Shown here piece after piece: positions 15,439 to 23,383 of a stretch of DNA of 30,357 nt. Source of the stretch: UBA7332 sp051652645 (GTDB taxonomy: Bacteria; Bacteroidota; Bacteroidia; Bacteroidales; UBA7332); contig JBOFUP010000098.1 in the NCBI GenBank assembly GCA_051652645.1, positions 1 through 30,357 on the forward strand, in the 5' to 3' direction. The notes under the pieces were generated by a model that worked only from the letters and a program-made list of their open reading frames with translations, was not told the origin of the DNA and searched no databases. Numbering within the stretch: position 1 is the first letter of the stretch; each line of letters begins with the position of its first letter. Position numbers and translations under genes: made by a program.

Positions 15439-16290
15439 TTAGAACGTCATATAATCCTCTGGATTGACAGCTCTTCCTGAGTTCCAAAGTTGGAAGAAAA
15501 GGTGAGAGATCTGCTCCTTACTTCCCGTTTTACCAGCTAGGGCTATTGCATCTCCTGCCGTGACTCTATCACCCTCTATCTTGAGAGGCTTTGCTACGCT
15601 TCTATATGTAGATAGCCAGTCGCTAGTATGCTGAACCTGCATTAGATATCCATCTTTGTTTAGATCTAACACAAGTGTGACTACACCATCATATACGGCA
15701 ACAATAGGAGTTGACTCCTCAACGACAAGGTCAACGCCTAACTGACCTGATTGCTTAAAAGCATTTGTGATGGGTCCTTTAGCTGGAGAGATGAATCTTA
15801 TCGTACCATTAGAAGTGGTTGCAATGGCATTTAGGTTATAGAGTTCCTCCTCTTCGTATTTCTCCCTAAAAGCAAGTTCTGCAGCCGAAGGCTGAAGCTT
15901 GCTCACATCAACTACGGCTAGAGAGTCTACACTACTTATTGAGTCTGAACTAATATCTCCAGATACTATCTTCTTGACTGTCTCAAGATACTTATCGTGA
16001 AGAGTAGATATATTCTCAAGTGAATCTAGCTTTAGAGCGTTATTGACAATATCCTTTCTCGCATTTATATCAAGATAACCTGGTAATAAATTGGTGATTG
16101 GTGTCACAAGTATAAGACCTGAGACAAGAAGTATCATCACCAGCAGGGTTGTCGAGATGAGCACCGTGGCAGACAACCATGATATTCTCATAGCGAAAAG
16201 CTCGTCAAGTGACCTTTCATTAAGTATGGTCAACTTATACTTGAAACGAAACTCTCGCCAAAATTTATGTATTCGGTCGTTTCTTCTCAT
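15439..16290 (-). CDS. Membrane-anchored M23/LytM-domain protein, probably catalytically inactive
   Basis: The 283-residue protein has a basic cytoplasmic start, one transmembrane helix (about 38-63), a helical linker (about 75-150) and a C-terminal M23 domain (about 169-283). Active M23 peptidases bind zinc with HxxxD and the second His of HxH. Here the first motif reads QLGVD (Gln183 in place of His, Asp187 kept) and the second reads HLF (His263 kept, Phe265 in place of the ligand His). The catalytic-type His221 (VQHTSDW) is present. Two of three zinc ligands are therefore missing, as in EnvC/NlpD-like LytM activators. It heads the dxr-rseP operon. It probably binds peptidoglycan or a partner amidase rather than cutting. 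Confidence 0.85.
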   Translation of the reverse strand: MRRNDRIHKFWREFRFKYKLTILNERSLDELFAMRISWLSATVLISTTLLVMILLVSGLILVTPITNLLPGYLDINARKDIVNNALKLDSLENISTLHDKYLETVKKIVSGDISSDSISSVDSLAVVDVSKLQPSAAELAFREKYEEEELYNLNAIATTSNGTIRFISPAKGPITNAFKQSGQLGVDLVVEESTPIVAVYDGVVTLVLDLNKDGYLMQVQHTSDWLSTYRSVAKPLKIEGDRVTAGDAIALAGKTGSKEQISHLFFQLWNSGRAVNPEDYMTF

Positions 16291-16325
16291 TAATGTTTAA
16301 TCTTATTTGTAACCAATAATGCTCA

Positions 16326-16333
16326 CAAAAATA
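16326..16333 (-). promoter_or_regulatory. Possible -7 element of the M23-dxr-rseP operon
   Basis: The minus strand reads TATTTTTG, matching TAnnTTTG, 35 nt upstream of the M23 start codon. No TTTG is visible at the -33 distance, so this rests on one box and its position. Confidence 0.35.
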
Positions 16334-16397
16334 GGAAATAAGAGCGTAGCATAGCTGCTTATCTTTCCTTTTTTTTAAAACATTAGAAGGAAAGAGT

Positions 16398-16405
16398 TAT
16401 CTTTG
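16398..16405 (+). promoter_or_regulatory. -7 element upstream of the radical SAM-men gene run
   Basis: TATCTTTG matches TAnnTTTG exactly, 41 nt before the ATG at 16447. A T-rich stretch (TTTT at 16373-16376) lies 21 bp upstream in place of a perfect TTTG. No other good promoter was noticed in the short gaps of the following eight genes, so this may drive the whole run. Confidence 0.5.
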
Positions 16406-16446
16406 TATTGTAATCAACCCATTTTAAAAAACAAAATACCTACCTA

Positions 16447-17688
16447 ATGTCTAAAGGAAAGACCCTACTATATAACCCCCTTTCTTATCCTATTTATGTC
16501 ATGGCCAAGCCGGTTGGTGCTGTCTGTAATCTTGATTGCACTTACTGTTACTACCTAGAGAAGGAGGAGCTATACAAGAATAGGAGTACTCACCGTATGA
16601 GCGACGAGCTTTTAGAACATTTCACTCGTGAGTATATCGAGGCTCAACCGACCCCTGATGTGCTATTCACTTGGCATGGTGGTGAGGCTCTATTGAGAGG
16701 TTTGGAGTTTTATCGTAAGGCACTCAAACTTCAAAAGCGTTATGCTCGTGGGCGTAGAATAGAGAATAGTATTCAGACCAATGGAGTTATGCTCAATGAT
16801 GAGTGGTGTGAGTTTTTTAAAGAGAATAACTTCCTAGTGGGTATATCTCTAGATGGGCCAAGAGATTGCAATGACATCTTCAGAAAAGACAAAGGAGGTA
16901 GAGGATCCTTTGATAAGGTCATCCAAGGAATTGAGCTACTAAAAAAACACGGTGTAGAGTTTAACATACTTGCCGTGGTAAATAGCTTCAATGTTCGTTA
17001 TCCTCTTGAGGTATATAATTTCTTCAAAAGCATAGGCGCCAGATATATTCAGTTCTCCCCTATCGTCGAGAGGGTAGGTAATAGGAATGATGGACTAAAG
17101 CTTCTTTCTGCAACTGATAAACAAGAGGTAGTGGTATCTGAATGGTCCGTTGACAGTGAAGATTATGGCCATTTCATGACTACTATCTTTGATGAGTGGG
17201 TACGCCGTGATGTTGGTGAGGTTTATGTTCAACTCTTCGACTCTACTCTTGCAAACCTCGTTGGTGCTAGCCCTGGAGTTTGTGTATGGGCTAAAGAGTG
17301 TGGGCACGCTTCAGCCATGGAGTTTAATGGAGACATTTATAGCTGTGATCACTATGTTTTTCCTGAGAACAAACTAGGGAATATAAGATCAACTCCACTT
17401 GTTTCGATGATGCTTTCGGACAAGCAGCTTGCTTTCGGACGAGCAAAGTCCAACTCACTAACCGCACAATGTAGACGCTGTAGCTTCTTGAATCTCTGCA
17501 ACGGAGAGTGTCCTAAAAACAGAATCATTAAGAGTGAGGATGGAGAGGATGGATTAAACTATCTTTGCAAAGGGTTCAAAATCTACTTTGATCATGTACT
17601 TCCGTATATGAAGTTTATGGCAAATGAGCTAGATAATAGAAGAGCACCAGCTAACATAATGGCAGCAATAAGAACTTCCCAAATATAA
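16447..17688 (+). CDS. Radical SAM/SPASM enzyme, anaerobic sulfatase-maturase (anSME) type
   Basis: anSMEs oxidise an active-site Cys or Ser of sulfatases to formylglycine, without oxygen, in the cytoplasm. The radical SAM cluster motif CNLDCTYC (Cys27, Cys31, Cys34) lies just after MAKPVGAV, and the early part also has FTWHGGEAL and ISLDGP. The C-terminal SPASM region supplies the cysteines for two auxiliary clusters: Cys279, Cys285, Cys300, CRRC at 342/345, Cys351, Cys355 and Cys374, with the anSME-like SAMEFNGDIYSCDHYVFPE. The length of 413 is typical. No sulfatase gene is in the window. It is 13 nt upstream of rfbC. Another peptide-modifying SPASM activity cannot be excluded, but anSME fits best. 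Confidence 0.88.
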   Translation: MSKGKTLLYNPLSYPIYVMAKPVGAVCNLDCTYCYYLEKEELYKNRSTHRMSDELLEHFTREYIEAQPTPDVLFTWHGGEALLRGLEFYRKALKLQKRYARGRRIENSIQTNGVMLNDEWCEFFKENNFLVGISLDGPRDCNDIFRKDKGGRGSFDKVIQGIELLKKHGVEFNILAVVNSFNVRYPLEVYNFFKSIGARYIQFSPIVERVGNRNDGLKLLSATDKQEVVVSEWSVDSEDYGHFMTTIFDEWVRRDVGEVYVQLFDSTLANLVGASPGVCVWAKECGHASAMEFNGDIYSCDHYVFPENKLGNIRSTPLVSMMLSDKQLAFGRAKSNSLTAQCRRCSFLNLCNGECPKNRIIKSEDGEDGLNYLCKGFKIYFDHVLPYMKFMANELDNRRAPANIMAAIRTSQI

Positions 17689-17701
17689 TCTAACCAAGAG
17701 T

Positions 17702-18247
17702 ATGCATTTTACACAACTAGACATTGAGGGAGTTTGGCTGATTGAGCCAAAAAGAATTGGAGATAGTAGAGGTTACTTTCTTGAGTGCTTTAAGCGCGAG
17801 ATCTTCGAAAGTAAGATCGGGGCTGTTGACTTTGTTCAAGAGAATGAATCTAAATCGAGTTTTGGTGTTATCAGAGGATTGCATTTTCAGAAGGGAGAGT
17901 TTGCTCAAGCAAAGCTGGTTAGAGCTGTTGTGGGACGAGTTCTTGACGTAATTGTTGATCTCAGAGAGAACTCTCCAAGCTTTGGGAAGCAAATAACTAT
18001 TGAGCTAAGCGATGAGAATGCCAAGCAAGTATTTATACCACGAGGGTGCGCTCATGGTTTTGCTGTCTTGAGCAGTGAGGCTATATTTGCCTACAAGGTT
18101 GATAATGTCTATGCTCCAGATCAGGAGCAGACTCTCAAGTACAACGATAGTAAACTAAATATTGATTGGAGAATAGACGAATCGGAGCGCATTCTATCCT
18201 CGAAAGACCTTTCGGGATTATCATTCGAGGAGTGTTACCGTTTCTGA
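17702..18247 (+). CDS. rfbC: dTDP-4-dehydrorhamnose 3,5-epimerase (RmlC)
   Basis: RmlC epimerises dTDP-4-keto-6-deoxyglucose at C3 and C5 in dTDP-L-rhamnose synthesis for surface glycans. The 181-residue cupin has all the landmarks: RGYFLECF, VIRGLHFQ with the catalytic His61, PRGCAHGFAVLS with His118, Tyr131 in FAYKVDNVY at the position of the catalytic Tyr, and the closing NIDWRI segment. The length is standard. The usual partners rfbA, rfbB and rfbD are not in the window. It stands alone between the radical SAM gene (13 nt) and menI (25 nt), so its sugar-nucleotide role must be completed by genes elsewhere. Related epimerases for other dTDP sugars are possible. Confidence 0.93.
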   Translation: MHFTQLDIEGVWLIEPKRIGDSRGYFLECFKREIFESKIGAVDFVQENESKSSFGVIRGLHFQKGEFAQAKLVRAVVGRVLDVIVDLRENSPSFGKQITIELSDENAKQVFIPRGCAHGFAVLSSEAIFAYKVDNVYAPDQEQTLKYNDSKLNIDWRIDESERILSSKDLSGLSFEECYRF

Positions 18248-18272
18248 GTCAACAAAAAAATAAATCAGTTGT

Positions 18273-18686
18273 ATGATTAAGAATATGACAATAGAAGAGG
18301 TTAATAAGATAAACAAGTGTACTCTAATGGAAAGTTTGGGTATTGAGTACACTCACCTCAGCAAAGATTACGTGGAGGCAACAATGCCCGTTGATAATAG
18401 GACTCTTCAACCTACGGGAATATTACATGGAGGGGCAACAATTGCACTTGCAGAGACTCTAGCCGGTGTAGGATCTTACCTTCACATAGAGGAGAATCAG
18501 CATGCAAGAGGCATGCAAGTTAGTGCAAATCATATGTCGGCAGCTAGAGGAAACTCCGTGAGAGCTGTTGGAAAGCTTATTCACAAAGGTCATGTATCTC
18601 ACGTATGGGATATTGAGATATTCTGCACTAGCAGCAACAAGCTTATCTCTTCAGTTAGAATTACCAATTGTATCATCTCAAAATAA
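18273..18686 (+). CDS. menI: 1,4-dihydroxy-2-naphthoyl-CoA thioesterase, hotdog fold
   Basis: The protein releases DHNA from DHNA-CoA, the step after MenB. It resembles E. coli MenI (YdiI) closely, from my memory of that sequence: YVEATMPVDNRT, then QPTGILHGGATIALAET with the catalytic pair His52 and Glu61 in register with YdiI His54/Glu63, then ANHMSAARGNSVRAVGK and HVWDIEIF. The 137-residue length matches. Position directly before menF, inside the men cluster, supports this substrate over a general PaaI-like role. The start at 18273 is preferred; an in-frame ATG at 18285 would shorten it by four residues. Confidence 0.9.
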   Translation: MIKNMTIEEVNKINKCTLMESLGIEYTHLSKDYVEATMPVDNRTLQPTGILHGGATIALAETLAGVGSYLHIEENQHARGMQVSANHMSAARGNSVRAVGKLIHKGHVSHVWDIEIFCTSSNKLISSVRITNCIISK

Positions 18687-18724
18687 CAGATCACTCCTTG
18701 AGCGCAAATACTCTACATAAAAAG

Positions 18725-19795
18725 ATGAATGCTCTTCTCGACTCTGAGATCTCTTTCGCTCTCTTTCGCCTTCCTAGCGAGAGTGAGCCTCATATGATCA
18801 TAGATAGTCGTGAAGGGGGTAGTACTATATCTAACATATTAGAGATAACAGATTATGAGGGCTTTGTTATTGCGCCATTTATAGAATCAGAGGATCTGCC
18901 AATTGTGGTTATTCGTCCAGACTCTCATCTTATTGGTTGGGAGAGTATTGAGAATTATCTCAAGAGTTTCAAAACAACCCTCAGTGAGACAATCATAGAG
19001 TGCCCAAAGCGTAAAGCCTCTTCATATGATGAATATACTAAATCATTCAACATTTTCCACCAAGCACTTGAGAAAGGTGAGTTCAGCAAACTAGTACTTG
19101 CTCGCACATCAAAGATTGAGCGTGATGCCTCTCTATCTATATGGGATCTCTTTAGGCTTGCTTGTGAAAAGTATAACGAAGCTTTCGTGTGGATTGCAAA
19201 GAGTAAGGCCTCGGGAATATGGTTTGGTGCAACACCTGAAACTCTAGTCGAGGGAGATAGCTCAGCGATGAAAACAATAGCTCTAGCCGGTACTGAAAGA
19301 GTCACCTCTAGCGGAACTCATCGTGAGTGGAGTCCTGCTAGATACTTGGAGCAGGAGATAGTCTCTGAGTATATAAGAGAGACTCTTAGAGGGGTTACTG
19401 ACTCGTTCGATGAAGTAGGCCCAACGACAACTACTGCCGGTGGAGTAGCTCATCTAAAGTCAACATTCAGATTCAAATTATCTGATGATTATTCTGTTGG
19501 CGAATTGCTGAAAAAACTTCATCCTACTCCTGCTGTTTGTGGAATACCAAAACTCAAAGCAATAGATTTCATAAGAGATAACGAATCCATAAATAGGAGG
19601 TACTACAGCGGGTATGCTGGATATGTATCAAAGAACACAGGCTCCAATATCTTTGTTAATCTAAGATCAATGGAGATATTGCCAGATTCATTTATTCTAT
19701 ACGCTGGAGGAGGAATTCTAAAAACCTCTGATGTGGAGAGTGAGTGGTCTGAAACTGAGGACAAGTTACAAACGTTACTTTCACTATTGAGATAA
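18725..19795 (+). CDS. menF: Isochorismate synthase MenF
   Basis: MenF converts chorismate to isochorismate, the entry step to menaquinone. The chorismate-binding fold is complete: FSKLVLAR with Lys122 (general-base position), GATPETLVE with Glu172 (general-acid position), KTIALAGT, the HPTPAVCGIP motif, the YYSGYAGY motif and LYAGGGILKTSDVESEWSE. I place the start at ATG 18725, giving 356 residues beginning MNALLDSEISFALFRLP, which fits the compact family N-terminus. A longer in-frame reading from TTG at 18668 would overlap the menI end and adds residues with no family look. It sits 38 nt after menI and 13 nt before menD. Confidence 0.93.
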   Translation: MNALLDSEISFALFRLPSESEPHMIIDSREGGSTISNILEITDYEGFVIAPFIESEDLPIVVIRPDSHLIGWESIENYLKSFKTTLSETIIECPKRKASSYDEYTKSFNIFHQALEKGEFSKLVLARTSKIERDASLSIWDLFRLACEKYNEAFVWIAKSKASGIWFGATPETLVEGDSSAMKTIALAGTERVTSSGTHREWSPARYLEQEIVSEYIRETLRGVTDSFDEVGPTTTTAGGVAHLKSTFRFKLSDDYSVGELLKKLHPTPAVCGIPKLKAIDFIRDNESINRRYYSGYAGYVSKNTGSNIFVNLRSMEILPDSFILYAGGGILKTSDVESEWSETEDKLQTLLSLLR

Positions 19796-19808
19796 ACCGA
19801 TCAAACAT

Positions 19809-21488
19809 ATGTATGCAGATCACACAAACGTATTAGAGCTAGTAGCATTAACCAAAGCTTACGGTATTAAACACATAGTTTTATCCCCTGGCTCTAGAAA
19901 TGCGCCATTATCTCAGTCATTCGCAGTTGACGATAGTTTTACTTGTCACAGTGTAGTTGACGAGCGAAGTGCTGGCTTCATAGCTTTGGGTATGGCGATG
20001 AAGCTTGGTCAAGCGGTGGCTTTGTGTTGCACCTCTGGTTCAGCACTGCTCAATTATGGTGCGGCAATTGCCGAAGCATACTATCAGGGAATACCTCTCT
20101 TGGTGATCTCTGCCGATAGACCTCGCGCTTGGATCGGACAGCAAGATGGTCAGACTCTCAATCAGCCTTATTTATTCGATAGTATAACTCGAAGGTCTAT
20201 TGACATTGGAGAGTTTAGAAGCAAAGAGGAGCGTTGGTTTGGGAATAGATTAATTAATGAAGCTCTAATAGCTCTCTCTAGTGGGGAAATAGGGCCAGTT
20301 CACATAAACATCCAAATCAGTGAGCCGATCTACTCGTTTAACACTCTAGAACTTCCTGAGGCTAGAGTCATAAAATATCACAGATGCAACGCAAAGGTAA
20401 TTGATCCCTCTCCTCTTATTGACCAAGTTAATAAGTCAAAGAAAAGATGGATCATCATTGGTCAGCTCAAAGCAAATAGGGAGATAATAGAAGCTGTTAG
20501 AAGGCTCTCTCAAGAGCATGATTACTTGGTCATAGCAGAGCATACCTCTAATTTCCCCTCAGAGATAGCAGTAACAAATATGGATGCTCTTCTCTTTGCT
20601 ATAAATAAAGAGGAGAAACAGATGTTGGCTCCTGATCTTGTTATAACAATAGGTGGGCATTTCATCTCAAAGAGAGTAAGGGAGTATATCTCTAGCAATC
20701 CACCTAAGGCTCATTGGTCTCTGTCATATGACGGGGGGATTATTGATCAATTTACAATATTGAGCGACATTATACCTATCTCTATTGAGACCCTAATGGA
20801 GGATATCCTCTTGCATTCAACAAAAAAGAATAACAGTGAGTACTCTTCATATTGGAGAACTATCTCTGAGACGTTGACTTCTCGTAGTTCAAAGATTTTA
20901 GATTCCACAAAATATTCAGACCTTTCTATTATGCGAGACTTCTTGCGTCTTCTTCCTGAAGGCTCAACTCTGCATCTTGCTAATAGCTCCACAATAAGGA
21001 ATGCTCAGCTCTTCTCACTCCCTAAAGGGTGTACAGTGTGTGCAAACAGAGGTATAAGTGGGATTGACGGAACAATATCAACAGCCGTTGGGTATGCCTC
21101 TCTCTGTAGTGAACTCAACTATCTGATTGTTGGAGACCTAAGTTTCTTCTACGACATGAATGGTCTTTGGAATGATATTGTGCCTAGTACTCTGCGCATA
21201 ATCTTAGTCAATAATAGCGGCGGAGGAATCTTCAGGCTCTTAACCAAAGAGGGAGAAACATCTGCTCTTGAACCATACATAGCAGCTCGTCACAACAGCT
21301 CTGCTAAAGGGTGGGCACAATCAAGAGGTATAACTTATCTTCAAGCAAACTGTGAGAGTGATTATACGGAGTTATTACCCAAGCTATTTGATACTTCTCA
21401 AGGAGCTCTAATACTTGAGGTATTTACCGAACCCAATATTAATGTTGAAAGTTTTAAATCCTATTTTAAACATATTAAATCGAGATAA
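19809..21488 (+). CDS. menD: SEPHCHC synthase MenD
   Basis: MenD is a thiamine-diphosphate enzyme that joins 2-oxoglutarate and isochorismate to give SEPHCHC. The 559-residue protein has the N-terminal pyrimidine-binding domain with LSPGSRNAPLS and VDERSAGF (Glu52 is the cofactor-activating Glu), the SADRPRAWIGQQDGQTLNQ block typical of MenD, and the C-terminal diphosphate/Mg site GDLSFFYDMNGL (from Gly442 to Asn451), followed by LVNNSGGGIF. Its start follows menF by 13 nt and its stop is 2 nt before menB, implying tight translational coupling. Confidence 0.97.
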   Translation: MYADHTNVLELVALTKAYGIKHIVLSPGSRNAPLSQSFAVDDSFTCHSVVDERSAGFIALGMAMKLGQAVALCCTSGSALLNYGAAIAEAYYQGIPLLVISADRPRAWIGQQDGQTLNQPYLFDSITRRSIDIGEFRSKEERWFGNRLINEALIALSSGEIGPVHINIQISEPIYSFNTLELPEARVIKYHRCNAKVIDPSPLIDQVNKSKKRWIIIGQLKANREIIEAVRRLSQEHDYLVIAEHTSNFPSEIAVTNMDALLFAINKEEKQMLAPDLVITIGGHFISKRVREYISSNPPKAHWSLSYDGGIIDQFTILSDIIPISIETLMEDILLHSTKKNNSEYSSYWRTISETLTSRSSKILDSTKYSDLSIMRDFLRLLPEGSTLHLANSSTIRNAQLFSLPKGCTVCANRGISGIDGTISTAVGYASLCSELNYLIVGDLSFFYDMNGLWNDIVPSTLRIILVNNSGGGIFRLLTKEGETSALEPYIAARHNSSAKGWAQSRGITYLQANCESDYTELLPKLFDTSQGALILEVFTEPNINVESFKSYFKHIKSR

Positions 21489-21490
21489 TT

Positions 21491-22315
21491 ATGTCACAAG
21501 AACGCCAATGGCAAACGATCAAAGAGTACGAAGAGATACTTTTTGACTACTTCGATGGTATAGCTAAGATAACTATAAACCGTCCACGCTATCGTAATGC
21601 ATTTACACCGACTACATCTATGGAGATGAGTGATGCTCTACGTATTTGTCGCGAAGACCAAGATATATATTGTGTTGTACTAACTGGTGCTGGGGATATG
21701 GCATTCTGTTCAGGTGGCGACCAAAACGTTAAGGGCATCGGAGGATATGTTGGGAAAGATGGTGTTCCTCGCCTTAATATCCTAGATGTACAGAAGCAGA
21801 TACGCTCACTCCCAAAACCAGTTGTTGCTATGGTAAATGGTTTTGCAATAGGCGGTGGTCATGTTCTTCATGTTATGTGTGATCTCTCTATTGCTTCTGA
21901 GAATGCTATTTTTGGCCAAACTGGACCAAAGGTGGGAAGTTTCGACGCTGGATTTGGTTCTTCGTACCTTGCAAGAGTAGTTGGGCAGAAGAAAGCCAGA
22001 GAAATATGGTTTTTGTGCAGACAATACTCTGCTGCTGAAGCTCTTGAGATGGGACTAGTAAATAAAGTGGTACCATTGGACAAATTGGAGGATGAGGTTG
22101 TTGAGTGGTGTCAAACAATGATGCAACATAGCCCAATGGCACTGAGAATGCTAAAACTTGGCATGAATGCTGAGCTAGATGGGCAGGCAGGTTTGCAAGA
22201 GTTTGCAGGTAATGCAACTCTTCTATACTACTTGACCGAAGAGGCTCAAGAGGGCAAGCATGCTTTCCTTGAAAAGCGTAAGCCTGACTTCAAAAAATAT
22301 CCTAAGTATCCTTGA
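21491..22315 (+). CDS. menB: 1,4-dihydroxy-2-naphthoyl-CoA synthase MenB
   Basis: MenB closes the second naphthoquinone ring from O-succinylbenzoyl-CoA. The crotonase-fold protein (274 aa) shows the oxyanion-hole segments DMAFCSGGDQNVKG and GFAIGGGHVLHVMCDLSIAS, the MenB-specific GQTGPKVGSFDAGFGSSYLA, REIWFLCRQYSAAEALEMG, and the C-terminal GQAGLQEFAGNATLLYYLTE and FLEKRKPDF. Gly145 after Gln143-Thr144 matches the bicarbonate-dependent type of MenB (E. coli-like) rather than the type with an Asp at this position. It lies between menD (2 nt) and menC (12 nt). Confidence 0.97.
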   Translation: MSQERQWQTIKEYEEILFDYFDGIAKITINRPRYRNAFTPTTSMEMSDALRICREDQDIYCVVLTGAGDMAFCSGGDQNVKGIGGYVGKDGVPRLNILDVQKQIRSLPKPVVAMVNGFAIGGGHVLHVMCDLSIASENAIFGQTGPKVGSFDAGFGSSYLARVVGQKKAREIWFLCRQYSAAEALEMGLVNKVVPLDKLEDEVVEWCQTMMQHSPMALRMLKLGMNAELDGQAGLQEFAGNATLLYYLTEEAQEGKHAFLEKRKPDFKKYPKYP

Positions 22316-22327
22316 TAATTAGAGCTC

Positions 22328-23371
22328 ATGAGGCTTAAATCAGAAATTAAAAGATATAGATTGAACTTCAAAAACCCCGCGGGAACTTCTCGTGGGGTTT
22401 ACCATACTAAGGATATCTATATAATAATGATTAGTGATGGGGTAAATATTGGCTACGGTGAAGCCGCTCCACTGATTGATCTTAGTTATGATGATATACC
22501 AAACTATTACCAAGTACTTAGTGAATATCTAAATAGACTTGATGTAGAGGGTGTAATTGATTATGATTACTTATCAACCTATCCATCTATGCTTTTTGCA
22601 ATAGAGTGTGCTATGAGAAATCTCAAGATGGGCTCTATCAAATTGTGGGATACTCCATTCTCTAGAGGCGAAGATGGTATCTCCATCAATGGTCTTATAT
22701 GGATGGGTAGTAAGAGTGAGATGCTAAAGCAAATAGAGAGTAAGATTCAAATAGGCTTTAGATGCCTAAAGATGAAAATTGGTGCAATAGATTTTGATCA
22801 GGAGCTTTCTATTCTAAACCATATTAGAGGTGCTTTCTCAAAGGATGAGTTAGAGATTAGAGTTGATGCTAATGGTGCTTTCTTGCATAATGAAGTCCAA
22901 GAGAGGCTTACTCGATTATCTGAATACGACATACACTCTATAGAACAGCCTATAAAGGCAGGTGATTGGGAGAGAATGGCTGAACTATCCTCCTCATCTC
23001 CAATACCTATAGCTCTGGATGAAGAACTAATAGGCATCACTAGTCGAGAGAAAAAAGAGTCTCTTATTTCAACTATCAAACCTCAATACATTATCCTCAA
23101 ACCTTCTCTGCATGGTGGGATATATGGGTGTGACCAGTGGATAGAGATAGCTAATAAGTTCGATATCCCATGGTGGGCGACTTCAGCTCTAGAATCAAAT
23201 ATAGGACTCAATGCTATAGCTCAATGGTCTGCTTCTCATAACCCAACTCTTCCTCAAGGACTAGGTACGGGAGCACTATACACAAATAATATTGACTCTC
23301 CACTAGAACTTCGTGGGGATAAACTTTGGTTTGACAACTCAAAAAAAGCTACATTTACAACTATAAAATAG
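22328..23371 (+). CDS. menC: O-succinylbenzoate synthase MenC
   Basis: MenC dehydrates SHCHC to O-succinylbenzoate. It is an enolase-superfamily barrel enzyme of 347 residues. The catalytic set is visible: the KxK pair Lys148 and Lys150 (LKMKIG), metal ligands Asp180 (VDANGAF), Glu206 (SIEQPI) and Asp231 (ALDEEL), and Lys258 (ILKPSLHGG) on the opposite face. The N-terminal capping domain includes the GYGEAAPL stretch. It is 12 nt after menB and 12 nt before menE. Family members can racemise amino acids, but the cluster settles the call. Confidence 0.95.
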   Translation: MRLKSEIKRYRLNFKNPAGTSRGVYHTKDIYIIMISDGVNIGYGEAAPLIDLSYDDIPNYYQVLSEYLNRLDVEGVIDYDYLSTYPSMLFAIECAMRNLKMGSIKLWDTPFSRGEDGISINGLIWMGSKSEMLKQIESKIQIGFRCLKMKIGAIDFDQELSILNHIRGAFSKDELEIRVDANGAFLHNEVQERLTRLSEYDIHSIEQPIKAGDWERMAELSSSSPIPIALDEELIGITSREKKESLISTIKPQYIILKPSLHGGIYGCDQWIEIANKFDIPWWATSALESNIGLNAIAQWSASHNPTLPQGLGTGALYTNNIDSPLELRGDKLWFDNSKKATFTTIK

Positions 23372-23383
23372 AATAGAGACTCC

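Noticed and set aside
16363..16394. CTTTCC...GGAAAG inverted repeat before the radical SAM gene
   Set aside because: Only 6 bp per arm with a 20-nt A/T-rich interval; likely chance.
18668..18724. Upstream TTG start for menF
   Set aside because: The extra 19 residues overlap the menI end and show no family resemblance; the ATG at 18725 gives the expected compact N-terminus.
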